17,536 bases of DNA from Lachnospiraceae bacterium UBA7026 (GTDB lineage: Bacteria > Bacillota > Clostridia > Lachnospirales > Lachnospiraceae), in contig DLBH01000035.1 in NCBI GenBank assembly GCA_002494165.1, positions 3,733 to 21,268 of the forward strand, in the 5' to 3' direction. Both the position numbers and the translations under genes were made by a program. How positions within the stretch are numbered: the first letter of the stretch is position 1; each line of letters begins with the position of its first letter. Below the pieces are notes generated by a model, which was given only the letters and a program-made list of their open reading frames with translations, was not told the origin of the DNA and ran no database searches. Shown here piece by piece: positions 1 through 7,605 of this stretch.

Positions 1-993
1 CTCAACCTCAACTGCTTCTCAGAGGAGCCTGGTGAGAGTTTCCAGACCACAGGCCCCAGTGAAGGTCCTGTGGCTGAAAGTGTTTTTATCGCCGGAATGT
101 TTGTCAAATACGGGAAAGAATATGCCGAACTTTGCCGGCACAGGGGCCTTGATGAGGAGGCTGTCCAGGCGGAAAAAGAGATCTGCCTCATGGAAGAAGC
201 TGTTCTTGATGCCGGCTGGGATGGAGACTGGTTTGTCAGAGCCTATGACGCCTACTCCAATCCTGTGGGCAGCAAGGTATGTGAAGAAGGCCAGATCTTC
301 ATCGAACCCCAGGGCATGTGTGTCATGGCCGGCATAGGAGTAGAGACCGGACAGGCGGCCAGGGCCCTGCAAAGCGTGGAGGAACGTCTGGAAACCGAGT
401 TCGGCATCGTACTCAACCAGCCTGCTTACACCCGTTATCATGTGGAGCTGGGCGAAATCAGCTCCTATCCCCCGGGCTACAAAGAGAATGCCGGCATTTT
501 CTGCCACAATAACCCCTGGATCGCCGTAGCTGAAACAGTTCTGGGCCATGGCAACCGGGCCTTCTCCGTATTCAGGAAAACCTGCCCTGTCTACCTGGAG
601 GAGATCAGTGACATCCACCGGACCGAGCCCTATGCCTACTGTCAGATGGTAGCCGGAAGAGATGCCATCAACCACGGGGAAGGCAAGAACAGCTGGCTGA
701 CCGGCACCGCAGCCTGGACCTTTACCTGCATGAGCCAGGATATTCTGGGCATCAAGCCTACCTTAGAGGGGCTGAAAGTAGACCCCTGCATCCCTGATAC
801 CATGAAGGGCTTCTCCTGTAGCAGAAAATACCGTGGCTCCACCTACCATATCCATGTAGATAATTCCGCCGGCGTCCAGAAGGGCATCGCTGCCATGACT
901 GTGGACGGCCAGCCGGTGGACGGCAATGTCATTCCCCTGCCCCAGGCAGGCAAAACCCTTGAAGTCAAAGTTATTCTCGGAGGAGTAAAATGA
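1..993 (+). CDS. GH94 cellobiose phosphorylase-type enzyme, C-terminal part (5' end outside window)
   Basis: The frame is open from the first base to TGA at 991-993, giving 330 residues of a family whose members are usually about 800 residues long. GH94 enzymes split a beta-glucoside with phosphate to glucose 1-phosphate plus sugar in the cytosol. Visible family motifs are [12 protein letters not shown] (fragment residues about 162-173), [15 protein letters not shown], and SWLTGTAAW (about 231-239), followed by the usual C-terminal beta-rich end (LKVDPCIP). These resemble cellobiose phosphorylases more than chitobiose phosphorylases. The general-acid Asp of the DWND motif should lie just upstream of the window and cannot be checked. 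The stop overlaps the start of the GH1 gene (ATGA), so the two are translationally coupled. Family assignment is firm; exact substrate is inferred. Confidence 0.9.
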   Translation, partial: LNLNCFSEEPGESFQTTGPSEGPVAESVFIAGMFVKYGKEYAELCRHRGLDEEAVQAEKEICLMEEAVLDAGWDGDWFVRAYDAYSNPVGSKVCEEGQIFIEPQGMCVMAGIGVETGQAARALQSVEERLETEFGIVLNQPAYTRYHVELGEISSYPPGYKENAGIFCHNNPWIAVAETVLGHGNRAFSVFRKTCPVYLEEISDIHRTEPYAYCQMVAGRDAINHGEGKNSWLTGTAAWTFTCMSQDILGIKPTLEGLKVDPCIPDTMKGFSCSRKYRGSTYHIHVDNSAGVQKGIAAMTVDGQPVDGNVIPLPQAGKTLEVKVILGGVK

Positions 994-2444
994 GTTTTCC
1001 CAAAACATTTTCCTGGGGTGCGGCCAGCGCATCCTACCAGATTGAAGGAGGGGCTTTCGAAGATGGCAAGGGTCTGTCCATATGGGACAGCTACAGCCAT
1101 CGGCCGGGCAAAACCTTCAACGGTCATAACGGAGACATATCCTGCGATGCCTACCATCGTTTTGAAGAAGACCTGGACCTGATGCAGGAACTGGGCATCC
1201 GGAATTACCGGTTCAGTCTCAGCTGGGCCCGGATCATTCCCGACGGAAGCGGCCAGGTCAACCAGGCCGGCCTGGACTATTATGATAAGCTGGTAAATGG
1301 GTGTCTTATGCGGAATATTACCCCCTGGATCACCCTCTATCACTGGGACCTGCCCAGGGCCCTCTACCTGAAGGGCGGCTGGCTGAACAGGGATACGTCC
1401 CATGCCTTCGCCCGCTATGCCTCCATCGTGGCCAAGCATTTTTCAGTACGGGTAAAACATTTCATGACCATCAATGAGCCCCAGTGTGTGATCGGTCTGG
1501 GTCACCTGGACGCTGTCCACGCTCCAGGCACCCGGCTGGGAGACGAGGATATGTTTCTGTCCTGGCACCACCTGCTGCTGGCCCACGGTCTGGCTGTCAA
1601 GGCGATTCGGGCTGCCATCCCTAAGGCCAGTATAGGTCTTGCTTCCACAGGCAAACTAGGTTATACTTCCAGAAAGGATATCCCTAGCCCTGAGGACCTC
1701 AGCAGGGCCAGCTTCTACACCTCCAGAGAGGAGGCTAGCGGCAACTATTATTTTAACCACCAGTGGCTCCTGGATCCGGTATGCCTGGGTCATTACCCAA
1801 AGGACCCGGTCTCACCCTGCTACCCTTACGCCCGCAAGGTGAAGGCAGAGGACCTCAGGACCATTTCTGCCCCCATCGACTTTATCGGCCTCAACATCTA
1901 TAACGGCTTTGAGATGGAGGCGGCAGCACCCGATCCCGGTACAGACGACCGGGAAGACAGGAAGCAGGCAGAGGCTGAACCAGAACATCAGCCGAAGACT
2001 AAAAGAAAGCAGGAAGAAGCCCTGGCCTATGTCCCTGTGGACAAGTATCCGGGTTATCCCCGGACAGCCCTCAAGTGGCCGGTGACACCGGAGGTCCTCT
2101 ACTGGGGTCCCCGTCTGATTTACGAGCGCTATGGCCTTCCCATGGTCATTGCCGAGAACGGCCAGAGTTGTAATGACCGGATCTTTCTGGACGAGGAGGT
2201 CCATGATCCGGACCGGATTGATTTTCTTCACCGCTATCTCCTGGAACTGAAAGCCGCCGTGGAAGAAGGAATTCCTGTCACAGGTTATTTCCACTGGTCC
2301 TTTACCGATAATCTGGAATGGCACAGTGGCTATGACGACCGTTTTGGTCTCATCTATATAGACTACAGAAATCTCCAGCGGATTCCCAAGGATAGTGCCC
2401 AGTGGTACAGTCGGATCATCCGCGGGAACGGCTCAGATTTATAG
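990..2444 (+). CDS. GH1 family beta-glucosidase
   Basis: A 484-residue retaining beta-glycosidase of family GH1. The N-terminus has the typical [15 protein letters not shown]. The acid/base is E163 in TINEP and the nucleophile is E389 in IAENG. The sugar-binding end reads [15 protein letters not shown]; a Glu here is typical of enzymes on unphosphorylated glucosides, whereas 6-phospho-beta-glucosidases have a Ser. This fits a partner cytosolic phosphorylase rather than a PTS system. There is no signal peptide. The start is set by GGAGGAG at 979-985 and by the 4-base overlap with the GH94 stop. Residues about 309-345 form a very polar, Glu/Lys/Gln/Pro-rich stretch inserted before the conserved [15 protein letters not shown] segment; most GH1 enzymes have only a short loop there. 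Substrate is likely cellobiose or another short beta-glucoside. Confidence 0.93.
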   Translation: MSFPKTFSWGAASASYQIEGGAFEDGKGLSIWDSYSHRPGKTFNGHNGDISCDAYHRFEEDLDLMQELGIRNYRFSLSWARIIPDGSGQVNQAGLDYYDKLVNGCLMRNITPWITLYHWDLPRALYLKGGWLNRDTSHAFARYASIVAKHFSVRVKHFMTINEPQCVIGLGHLDAVHAPGTRLGDEDMFLSWHHLLLAHGLAVKAIRAAIPKASIGLASTGKLGYTSRKDIPSPEDLSRASFYTSREEASGNYYFNHQWLLDPVCLGHYPKDPVSPCYPYARKVKAEDLRTISAPIDFIGLNIYNGFEMEAAAPDPGTDDREDRKQAEAEPEHQPKTKRKQEEALAYVPVDKYPGYPRTALKWPVTPEVLYWGPRLIYERYGLPMVIAENGQSCNDRIFLDEEVHDPDRIDFLHRYLLELKAAVEEGIPVTGYFHWSFTDNLEWHSGYDDRFGLIYIDYRNLQRIPKDSAQWYSRIIRGNGSDL

Positions 2445-2456
2445 GAGGATACCAGT

Positions 2457-2699
2457 ATGACTTCTGCCAGAACCGGACATTGTAATGGCTGCGCCAACCA
2501 TTGCCCCCTCACTGCAATGCAGTGTGCCAAGGGTATGGCCATGGCCGGCCAGGAAATCCCTGACGATCTGCCCTTACTTCTGCACAAAAGCAGCAACAGG
2601 CTCTATCGCTTTGGCAGAAGCCAGGCCTATTTCGATGTGTTGGACGACAAGGAGAAGGCCCTCTTAAAAGACTTTTTAAAAAGGCTCCTCAGCCAGTGA
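2457..2699 (+). CDS. small Cys-rich protein of unknown function
   Basis: An 80-residue protein starting 12 bases after the GH1 stop. AGGAGG at 2443-2448 overlaps that stop, so the gene belongs to the cellobiose operon. The first 25 residues hold C9-X2-C12-X3-C16-X6-C23, with His at 8 and 15, a spacing suited to binding a metal or Fe-S centre. The rest is a charged, helix-like tail ending KALLKDFLKRLL. From memory, similar short Cys motifs (NHCPL...C.KG) occur beside or inside MarR-type regulators of Clostridia, but this protein has no winged-helix domain of its own. No function is assigned. A role in sensing or in a redox or metal step linked to the glucoside operon is a guess. Confidence 0.75.
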   Translation: MTSARTGHCNGCANHCPLTAMQCAKGMAMAGQEIPDDLPLLLHKSSNRLYRFGRSQAYFDVLDDKEKALLKDFLKRLLSQ

Positions 2700-2778
2700 G
2701 TCCTGTTTTAGTCAGTTTTTTAAAGATTCTTTTCCCTGTGATCCTTGTTTAAAGCCACTTTTAAAAGACTTTTTAAAA
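2664..2778 (+). repeat. 18-nt direct repeat pair around the end of the operon
   Basis: The 18-mer ttaaaagactttttaaaa occurs exactly at 2664-2681, inside the last codons of the small Cys-rich gene, and again at 2761-2778 downstream of its stop. The spacing of 97 bp suggests a short duplication of the gene's 3' end. The rest of 2700-2796 holds no gene. Confidence 0.7.
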
Positions 2779-2796
2779 CAATGATAAAAGGTGATA

Positions 2797-2841
2797 AAAG
2801 GTCCCCGGGCCGGCTGCTTCCAAGCCGGCCCGGGGACCTTT
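2797..2841 (+). terminator. strong hairpin terminator of the cellobiose operon
   Basis: A perfect 19-bp stem (2797-2815 with 2823-2841) closes a 7-nt loop. The stem core is GGTCCCCGGGCCGGCT and it is flanked by A/T runs in the arms (AAA...TTT). It lies about 100 bp after the last gene of the + strand operon. The tail after the stem (cgtcctctctcctt) is only moderately U-rich, but the stem is so long that termination or 3'-end protection is very likely. It may also stop transcripts coming from the - strand. Confidence 0.8.
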
Positions 2842-2888
2842 CGTCCTCTCTCCTTATTTCGAATCTAAATGATTTTCAATTTTGAGGA

Positions 2889-3063
2889 TTTTCTCCTGAT
2901 CCCGGTATCAACACTAAATTCTTCTCTCCTAATCCCAATGTCAATTCTAAATTCTAAAGGATTCTCTCCTGATCCCGGTGTCAACACTAAATTCTTCTCT
3001 CCCAATCCCAGCATCGATTCTAAATTCTGAATAGTCTTCTGCCGATTCCAGTATCAATTCCTG
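2889..3063. repeat. degenerate tandem repeat with 73-bp higher-order period
   Basis: Five related units follow each other: 2889-2921 (33 nt), 2922-2961 (40), 2962-2994 (33), 2995-3034 (40) and 3035-3063 (partial). Units share the pattern TTCTCTCCTGATCCCGG..TCAA then CTAAATTC. Units 1 and 3 are nearly identical, and units 2 and 4 are alike, so a 73-bp block appears to have been duplicated. The array fills most of the space between the terminator at 2797-2841 and the stop of the MocR-type gene at 3076. No gene is seen in 2700-3075. Confidence 0.8.
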
Positions 3064-3075
3064 GCCGGCTCCCCG

Positions 3076-4491
3076 TCATGCCTTTTTCCGGCCCTCTGCC
3101 AGGACTTTCTTTATCTCCCTCAAGGCGTCCTCCATGCCATCCATGCTGAGGCCGGAATAATTGAGGACGAACTGATGCCGGTCCCTGGGCAGTTCATCCA
3201 TATAGAAATCCGTGATACTGACCATTCGGATCTTCTTCCTGGCCAGCCTTTTCTTCAGTTCCTCATCCCCTATGTCCGTATTGAATTCCAGAACAAAATG
3301 AAGGCCTGACTCATTCTCTATGATACGGCAGTCTTCACTGCCCAGAACTTTCTTAATCAGGTCCAGAATCTGCGTCCGTTTCCTTCCGTAGCGCAGTCTC
3401 ATACGGTTGATGTGCTTCTCAAAATAACCCCGCTTCATAAAGGCAGCCAGAGTATACTGTTCAAAGGTTGAAACCGTATTGGCATAGAAGGACAGTTTCT
3501 CAAAAAACCTGTTGGCCAGATGTTCTGGCAGCACCATATAACTGATACGAATCGTAGAAGTGAGGGACTTGGAAAAGGTGTTCATATAGATAACCTTCTC
3601 ACAGGCATCGATGCTCTGGATGGGTGGGATGGGATTACCCTTCAGCCGGAATTCACTGTCATAGTCATCCTCGATGATATACCTTCCCTTATCCTCATTG
3701 GCCCAGGCCAGCAGCTCATACCTTCTGCTGACCGGCATGGTAATCCCTGTGGGGAAATGATGGTTGGGACAAATATGGATAATCTGGGCACCACAGCTTC
3801 TCAGCATATCCACCCTCATGCCATGGTCATCCAGGTCTACATAACGGCATTCCACCCCATTGCTCCTGTAGATGGACAAGAGTTTTTTATATCCAGGGTT
3901 TTCCACGCAGTAGACCTTGTCTTCCCCCAGCAGTTTAATCAGCAGGCCATAAAGGTATTCGGTTCCTGCCCCGACAATAATCTGGTCCGGGTCAATAGTC
4001 ATTCCTCTAAAAGACCTGAGATGGTCAGCTATTGCTTCCCGAAGTTCGGCAATCCCTTCGCAGGGAGAGACGGTGAGCAATTCCTTTTCCTTGAGAGAAA
4101 TGTTTTCCCGCATAAGCCTGGCCCAGATGGAAAAGGGAAAGTCTGACCTCTCTGTCCTGTTGGAAGAAAAATCATAGCTATACTCTTCATCCACTCTCCT
4201 CTTATCGATATCCAGTTTTTTGGCCGCCGGCTGGCTGCTTAACTGCTGGCGGCTGATCCTGGAAACATAGTATCCTTTTTTGGGAACAGTATACATATAG
4301 CCTTCGGAAATCAGCAGGCCGTAGGCATTCTCCACTGTGATGGTGCTGATGCCAAGATTTTCGGCAAGAGTCCTTTTAGAAGGCATTTTTTCATCCGTTT
4401 TCAATTCCCCCTCCAGGATATCCTTCCTGATACACTCATATAAGTAAAGATAGAGGGCTTTATCGGCATGACTCATATCATATGTCAGCAT
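3076..4491 (-). CDS. MocR/PdxR-type transcriptional regulator (GntR wHTH plus aminotransferase-fold domain)
   Basis: A 471-residue protein with the full MocR layout, close to the 460-480 residues of GabR/PdxR. Residues about 10-78 are a GntR-type winged helix (MPSKRTLAENLGISTITVENAY). Residues about 110-465 are a fold-type I aminotransferase-like domain. It keeps the PLP-site residues: D275 and Y277 in IIEDDYD, and the Schiff-base lysine K308 in TFSKSL. It should therefore bind PLP and act as a sensor rather than as an enzyme. The start at 4491 is preceded by AGAGAGGAAG at good distance. No vitamin B6 or GABA genes lie nearby, so the target is unknown; the adjacent flavoprotein/GNAT operon and its own leader are candidates. 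The leader carries a palindrome and a tandem repeat (4510-4719). Confidence 0.92.
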   Translation of the reverse strand: MLTYDMSHADKALYLYLYECIRKDILEGELKTDEKMPSKRTLAENLGISTITVENAYGLLISEGYMYTVPKKGYYVSRISRQQLSSQPAAKKLDIDKRRVDEEYSYDFSSNRTERSDFPFSIWARLMRENISLKEKELLTVSPCEGIAELREAIADHLRSFRGMTIDPDQIIVGAGTEYLYGLLIKLLGEDKVYCVENPGYKKLLSIYRSNGVECRYVDLDDHGMRVDMLRSCGAQIIHICPNHHFPTGITMPVSRRYELLAWANEDKGRYIIEDDYDSEFRLKGNPIPPIQSIDACEKVIYMNTFSKSLTSTIRISYMVLPEHLANRFFEKLSFYANTVSTFEQYTLAAFMKRGYFEKHINRMRLRYGRKRTQILDLIKKVLGSEDCRIIENESGLHFVLEFNTDIGDEELKKRLARKKIRMVSITDFYMDELPRDRHQFVLNYSGLSMDGMEDALREIKKVLAEGRKKA

Positions 4492-4509
4492 GGTGGTCTT
4501 CCTCTCTTT

Positions 4510-4526
4510 AGCGGGCCTGGCCCGCT
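4510..4526. promoter_or_regulatory. 17-bp perfect palindrome upstream of the MocR-type gene
   Basis: The sequence AGCGGGCC-T-GGCCCGCT has two 8-bp arms around a single central base and lies 19-35 bases before the start codon at 4491. It can act as an operator or fold as a 7-bp hairpin in the leader just ahead of the ribosome binding site. It is not followed by a T-tract on the - strand, so a terminator is unlikely. A degenerate relative (gggcctgggtcccgcccgct) lies at 4671-4690. Confidence 0.5.
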
Positions 4527-4719
4527 CGGCTTAATCTCTTTCTTCAAGCCTGGTCTGCTTGCCTGGTCTCTTTTTCTATCATGGTCCGCTTGCCTGGTTT
4601 ATTTTTCTATCCTGGCCCGCTTGCCTGGTTTCTTTTTCTATCCTGGTCCGCTTGCCTGGTTTCTTTCTTTGGGCCTGGGTCCCGCCCGCTCGGCTTAATC
4701 TCTTTCTTCAAGCCTGGTC
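4521..4719. repeat. nested repeat: 31-bp tandem units flanked by a 35-bp direct repeat
   Basis: A 35-bp sequence starting CCCGCTCGGCTTAATC occurs identically at 4521-4555 and 4685-4719. Between the copies are tandem 31-bp units at 4551-4581, 4582-4612 and 4613-4643, plus a partial unit at 4644-4675, with consensus TGGTCCGCTTGCCTGGTTTC followed by TTTTTCTATCC. There are no unique spacers, so it is not a CRISPR array. It occupies most of the 238-bp gap between the GNAT stop and the MocR-type start, and so probably sits in the transcribed leader of the regulator. The short open frames across it only reflect the repeat. Confidence 0.85.
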
Positions 4720-4729
4720 CCGACCCATT

Positions 4730-5260
4730 TTAAAAAGCCCTCTCTTCTTTGGAACCCGTCTTTCCGGATTTTTCAAAGGCCAGTCTGGGATAATCATCCT
4801 CTTCCACATAAATAGTTCCGCAGTGGATGAAGCCCAGTTTTTTTAACATGGCCTGCATGACAGTATTATCCCCGTGAGTATCGATACGGAGATGGCCGCA
4901 CTGCCTGTAGGCCCAGTCCAGGCAGAAAGACCCGGTTCCCTTCTCAGAACCGTCTGAGGCAACCCGGTGGACCACCCCATAGGGACTGTCATCCAGCCAG
5001 GCTCCCTCTGTAATCTTCTTATAGGTCGGCTCTATATCCTTGCCAAAAATATAGAAAAAGGTCCCGGTCACTCTCCCCTGGTCATTGACGCAGACATAGC
5101 TGGCTCCGTCCCTGATATCCTGATGAATCAGGTCCTGGGGAGGCCAATGGGTGGGACCCCACTGGAGTGGGTTCCCATGCTCTGCCATAAAATCCCTGGC
5201 ATATGCATAGATTTCCATAATTCTGTCAAAATCCTGCTCTGTCGATTTTCTGATATACAC
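4730..5260 (-). CDS. GNAT family N-acetyltransferase
   Basis: A 176-residue protein covering a full GNAT domain. The acetyl-CoA binding region reads VHRVASDGSEKGTGS (about residues 97-111), and the C-terminal part has LRIDTHGDNTVMQ and KKLGFIHCGTIYVEEDDYPRLAFEK, typical of a subgroup of small uncharacterised acetyltransferases in Firmicutes. It would transfer an acetyl group from acetyl-CoA to an amine; the substrate cannot be told. It starts 41 bases after the NimA-like gene on the same strand, with no terminator between, so the two are probably one operon. The tail after the domain (SGKTGSKEERAF) is polar. Confidence 0.88.
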   Translation of the reverse strand: MYIRKSTEQDFDRIMEIYAYARDFMAEHGNPLQWGPTHWPPQDLIHQDIRDGASYVCVNDQGRVTGTFFYIFGKDIEPTYKKITEGAWLDDSPYGVVHRVASDGSEKGTGSFCLDWAYRQCGHLRIDTHGDNTVMQAMLKKLGFIHCGTIYVEEDDYPRLAFEKSGKTGSKEERAF

Positions 5261-5301
5261 GAATACAGTCTCCCTTCTCCCGGAAAGATTCTTTTTTCAT
5301 C

Positions 5302-5778
5302 CTATTTCTCATGAACCCTTTTCCCGGAAATGTGTTCGATATCAATGGCCACCATCTGGACGGCCATGAAGCTTCTGTCGATCTCCTGGTCAACCTCCTC
5401 AGCCGTCGGATAATACTTAAGGGCAAAGCGCCTGATCTTGTCTTTAGCCAGATCCAGGTCAGTCACAAGCCAGGCCCGGCCAAAAACGACACAGCTGGAG
5501 ACATGATAAGCCCAGTCACCTTCCTCCCGGTAGCCATCATCCCAGCTGGTAAAAGACACCTTATCATTGGCCTTGATGGAATCAATCTTATGTCCCTTTT
5601 TGGCACTGTGGAAATAGATTCTGTTATCAGCCTCATCGTAATAAAAATTGATGGGGATACAGTAGGGATAGCCCTGGTCACCCTGAACGGCCAATGCTCC
5701 TCTCTTATTGTTGCGGAGCAAATCCTTAGCCTCCTCCAGGGGAATTTCATTTTTTACTCTTCTTATTTTACGGAACAT
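5302..5778 (-). CDS. NimA-like pyridoxamine 5'-phosphate oxidase family flavoprotein
   Basis: A 158-residue split-barrel flavin-binding protein of the PPOX-like family, close to 5-nitroimidazole reductase (NimA)-type proteins. Family features are GALAVQGDQGYPYCIPINFYY near the N-terminus, YFHSAKKGHKIDSIKANDKVSF in the middle (FMN-contacting region), and SCVVFGRAWLV. It probably binds FMN and reduces small substrates, but true nitroimidazole reduction cannot be deduced. The gene leads an operon with the GNAT gene downstream; the pairing suggests joint modification or detoxification of a small molecule (inference). GAGAGG about 10 bases upstream sets the start at 5778. A promoter is proposed at 5905-5933. 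Confidence 0.88.
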   Translation of the reverse strand: MFRKIRRVKNEIPLEEAKDLLRNNKRGALAVQGDQGYPYCIPINFYYDEADNRIYFHSAKKGHKIDSIKANDKVSFTSWDDGYREEGDWAYHVSSCVVFGRAWLVTDLDLAKDKIRRFALKYYPTAEEVDQEIDRSFMAVQMVAIDIEHISGKRVHEK

Positions 5779-5904
5779 ATATTAATCCTCTCTATTTTCA
5801 ATATTTCAATAGACCAGCAAGCCCGGCAGGAATGGCCGGCCACCCTTGTCAGCTGCCTTTTTGCCAGCCTGCCTGTATTTGGAATCCACTGGAAATATTT
5901 TATT

Positions 5905-5933
5905 ATTATACTATATTTCCGGGGATTTATCAG
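5905..5933 (-). promoter_or_regulatory. sigma-A-like promoter of the flavoprotein/GNAT operon
   Basis: On the - strand CTGATA (5928-5933) and TATAAT (5905-5910) are separated by exactly 17 bases. The -10 is perfect and the -35 matches four of six consensus bases. Transcription would start near 5898, leaving a leader of about 120 nt before the flavoprotein start. Confidence 0.6.
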
Positions 5934-5936
5934 CAG

Positions 5937-5987
5937 ATAAAAAAGAGACCCCTGCTTCACCCGCCCGAGACTTTGGTGAAACAAGGG
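5937..5987 (-). terminator. rho-independent terminator of the AraC-type gene
   Basis: On the - strand CCCTTGTTTCACC (5975-5987) can pair imperfectly with GGTGAAGCAGGG (about 5950-5961), followed by TCTCTTTTTTATC with six Ts. It lies 60 bases after the stop of the AraC-type gene and just before the promoter of the next operon. Confidence 0.7.
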
Positions 5988-6046
5988 AATAGAGGAACCC
6001 TTACTTCATATGGTCAATATATGCAGATGCCCTTAAGGTCCTGTCA

Positions 6047-6937
6047 TCATTTATCATACTGCCCCCTTCCTTCCCTTCTCCTCTCCATGGGCGTGCAGCC
6101 GAACTCTCTCAAAAAAAGCCGGTTAAAATAACTCTGCTCACCAATCCCGCAGGCCTGGGCTATATAGGAAATCGGTTCATCGGTGGAGACCAACAGCATG
6201 CTGGCCATCTCCAGCCGGTAACTGTTGAGGAAGCTGATAGGGGTCTTCTGGGTGTATTTACGAAAGAGGCTGGCGCACTTAGACCGGCTCACTCCCGCGG
6301 CACCTGCTATATCGTCAAGACTGATCTTCTCCTGATAATGCTCGTAAATATATGTGGACATCCGTCTTTGCAGGGATGTGTCGCTGGTGTAGGAGACAGG
6401 CAGCTCCTCCTGGGCCATGTAAACCAGATACAGTCTTCGGAACAGCATATAAATATAGGCGATGGTATCGAGCTCATAGCCAAGGGGCTTGTCTGAAATC
6501 AATTCATAGATGGAGTCAATAATATCAGAAATCAACTTGGCATAACTATTCCTTCCATCCATCTGGATATGGGAAAAATCCTGATTATGGATAACCGGAA
6601 TAATATATTTCTCATAGATCTCTTTACTATCTGCCAGCATATCCGGTTTCACCTTCAGGACCTGCATAACCCCATCCGAATCACCGGTATTATAAATACG
6701 GTGAAGAACATTAAAGTTGACAAAACATAGTTCTCCGGGATTGAGAACAAAGTCAGTGCCATTGATATGGCAGTGGACAGTTCCCTCCTGGACCAGGATA
6801 ATCTCCACATTATCCTGCCAGTGCAAAAGCTCTTCATGGTGGGACCTGCAGCTCACCGTCTTCTGCTCCAGGACCACCGGAAGCTCTTCCAGGCCAAGGA
6901 CCTCTTCTCTCCCCTTCGGACTCATACTTTCTTCCAT
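6047..6937 (-). CDS. AraC family transcriptional regulator with cupin sensor domain
   Basis: A 296-residue regulator of usual family length. Residues about 30-95 form a cupin-type ligand domain (EIILVQEGTVHCHINGTDF, then PGELCFVNFNVLHRI). Residues about 190-290 are the double helix-turn-helix, with ISLDDIAGAAGVSRSKCASLFRK and then ISYIAQACGIGEQSYFNRLF and FGCTPMERR. Such proteins usually sense a sugar or small metabolite. The start at 6937 has AGAGAGG five bases upstream. It is divergent from rubredoxin across a very AT-rich gap, but no target gene is obvious. The final residues (RREGRGQYDK) show no truncation. Confidence 0.93.
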   Translation of the reverse strand: MEESMSPKGREEVLGLEELPVVLEQKTVSCRSHHEELLHWQDNVEIILVQEGTVHCHINGTDFVLNPGELCFVNFNVLHRIYNTGDSDGVMQVLKVKPDMLADSKEIYEKYIIPVIHNQDFSHIQMDGRNSYAKLISDIIDSIYELISDKPLGYELDTIAYIYMLFRRLYLVYMAQEELPVSYTSDTSLQRRMSTYIYEHYQEKISLDDIAGAAGVSRSKCASLFRKYTQKTPISFLNSYRLEMASMLLVSTDEPISYIAQACGIGEQSYFNRLFLREFGCTPMERRREGRGQYDK

Positions 6938-7177
6938 CGCTGCCTCTCTAAATAATAATTCCCAATAGATAATTCTACTAATATAATATATAATCTACAT
7001 TTACATATATCATATATCATAATATTATTTATTTGTAAATAAAGAAATAATTAAAAAATTTAGTGATATTATTCTATATTTTATTCTATATAAATAATAT
7101 TATACTAATATTAAATAAGACGTACCTGAGACCAATGGAACCATGAAAAACAATTATTTCAAGAAAGGGCATTTTTT
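6938..7177. promoter_or_regulatory. very AT-rich divergent intergenic region
   Basis: This gap separates the AraC-type gene (-) from rubredoxin (+). From about 6955 to 7115 it is almost only A and T, with several TATAAT-like hexamers on both strands and a short AT hairpin at 7025-7042 (ttattta-tttg-taaataa). Promoters for both genes must lie here, but no single -35/-10 pair stands out enough to name. No small gene is seen. Confidence 0.5.
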
Positions 7178-7342
7178 ATGGATAAGTATATTTGTGATAT
7201 GTGTGGATATATCTACGATCCGGCAAAGGGAGATCCCGACAACGGTATCAATCCTGGAACATCTTTCGCTGACCTTCCAGATGACTGGGTATGTCCCCTT
7301 TGCTGTGTAGATAAGAGCAAGTTCTCCAAAAAGGACGATTGA
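7178..7342 (+). CDS. rubredoxin
   Basis: A 54-residue protein, the exact size of clostridial rubredoxins, which carry one electron on an iron held by four cysteines. Both iron-binding knuckles are present: C6-X2-C9-G ([12 protein letters not shown]) and C39-X2-C42 (VCPLC), with the typical [21 protein letters not shown] between them. The Gly that normally follows the fourth cysteine (CPLCG) is replaced by a fifth cysteine, C43 (CPLCCVDK). The start is supported by GAAAGGG at 7163-7169. Rubredoxins often serve oxygen or peroxide reductases in anaerobes; no such partner lies beside it. It is a single-gene unit, closed by the hairpin at 7465-7500. Confidence 0.95.
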   Translation: MDKYICDMCGYIYDPAKGDPDNGINPGTSFADLPDDWVCPLCCVDKSKFSKKDD

Positions 7343-7464
7343 TTTACAAAAATCCCCTGAAGACCGAACCTCTATTAAGAAGATACTCCTCCTTTGACAT
7401 TCATAGAAAGATCTCTCTTTGTACCCATGAAATTACCCACCCCTAATCATTTAAAACCTAAGGC

Positions 7465-7500
7465 AAAGAAGCCATCGGACACCCATCCGATGGCTTCTTT
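7465..7500. terminator. hairpin terminator after rubredoxin
   Basis: A perfect 15-bp stem (AAAGAAGCCATCGGA at 7465-7479 with 7486-7500) has a 6-nt loop and ends in TTCTTTGTCTTA on the + strand. It lies between rubredoxin (+) and the convergent DUF554 gene (-) and may serve both. The rest of 7343-7605 shows no gene. Confidence 0.8.
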
Positions 7501-7605
7501 GTCTTATCTTAAGTTATATTTTCAATTCAAATTCTCTGTCTTTTCTTTTATCTCCTGTTTTAGCTTTCCTCTCTTTCAGGAGACCGGGCCTCTTCTCATT
7601 TCCCT

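Noticed and set aside
19..675. 218-codon open frame antisense to the GH94 gene
   Set aside because: Shadow of the GH94 frame, which shows conserved phosphorylase motifs along its length.
3520..4146. 208-codon open frame antisense to the MocR-type gene
   Set aside because: It is a shadow of the real gene in another frame; the opposite strand has clear family motifs.
4521..4719. CRISPR-like appearance of the repeat cluster
   Set aside because: Units are directly adjacent with no unique spacers of constant length, and there are no cas genes.
4468..4846. Two + strand open frames of 76 and 95 codons across the repeat upstream of the MocR-type gene
   Set aside because: They consist mostly of the 31-bp repeat read in different frames (PGLLAWSLF-like repeats), have no ribosome binding site and overlap the GNAT gene or regulator.
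5311..5940. 209-codon open frame antisense to the NimA-like gene
   Set aside because: Shadow frame; it runs through the promoter of the operon and into the AraC terminator, with no family-like motifs.
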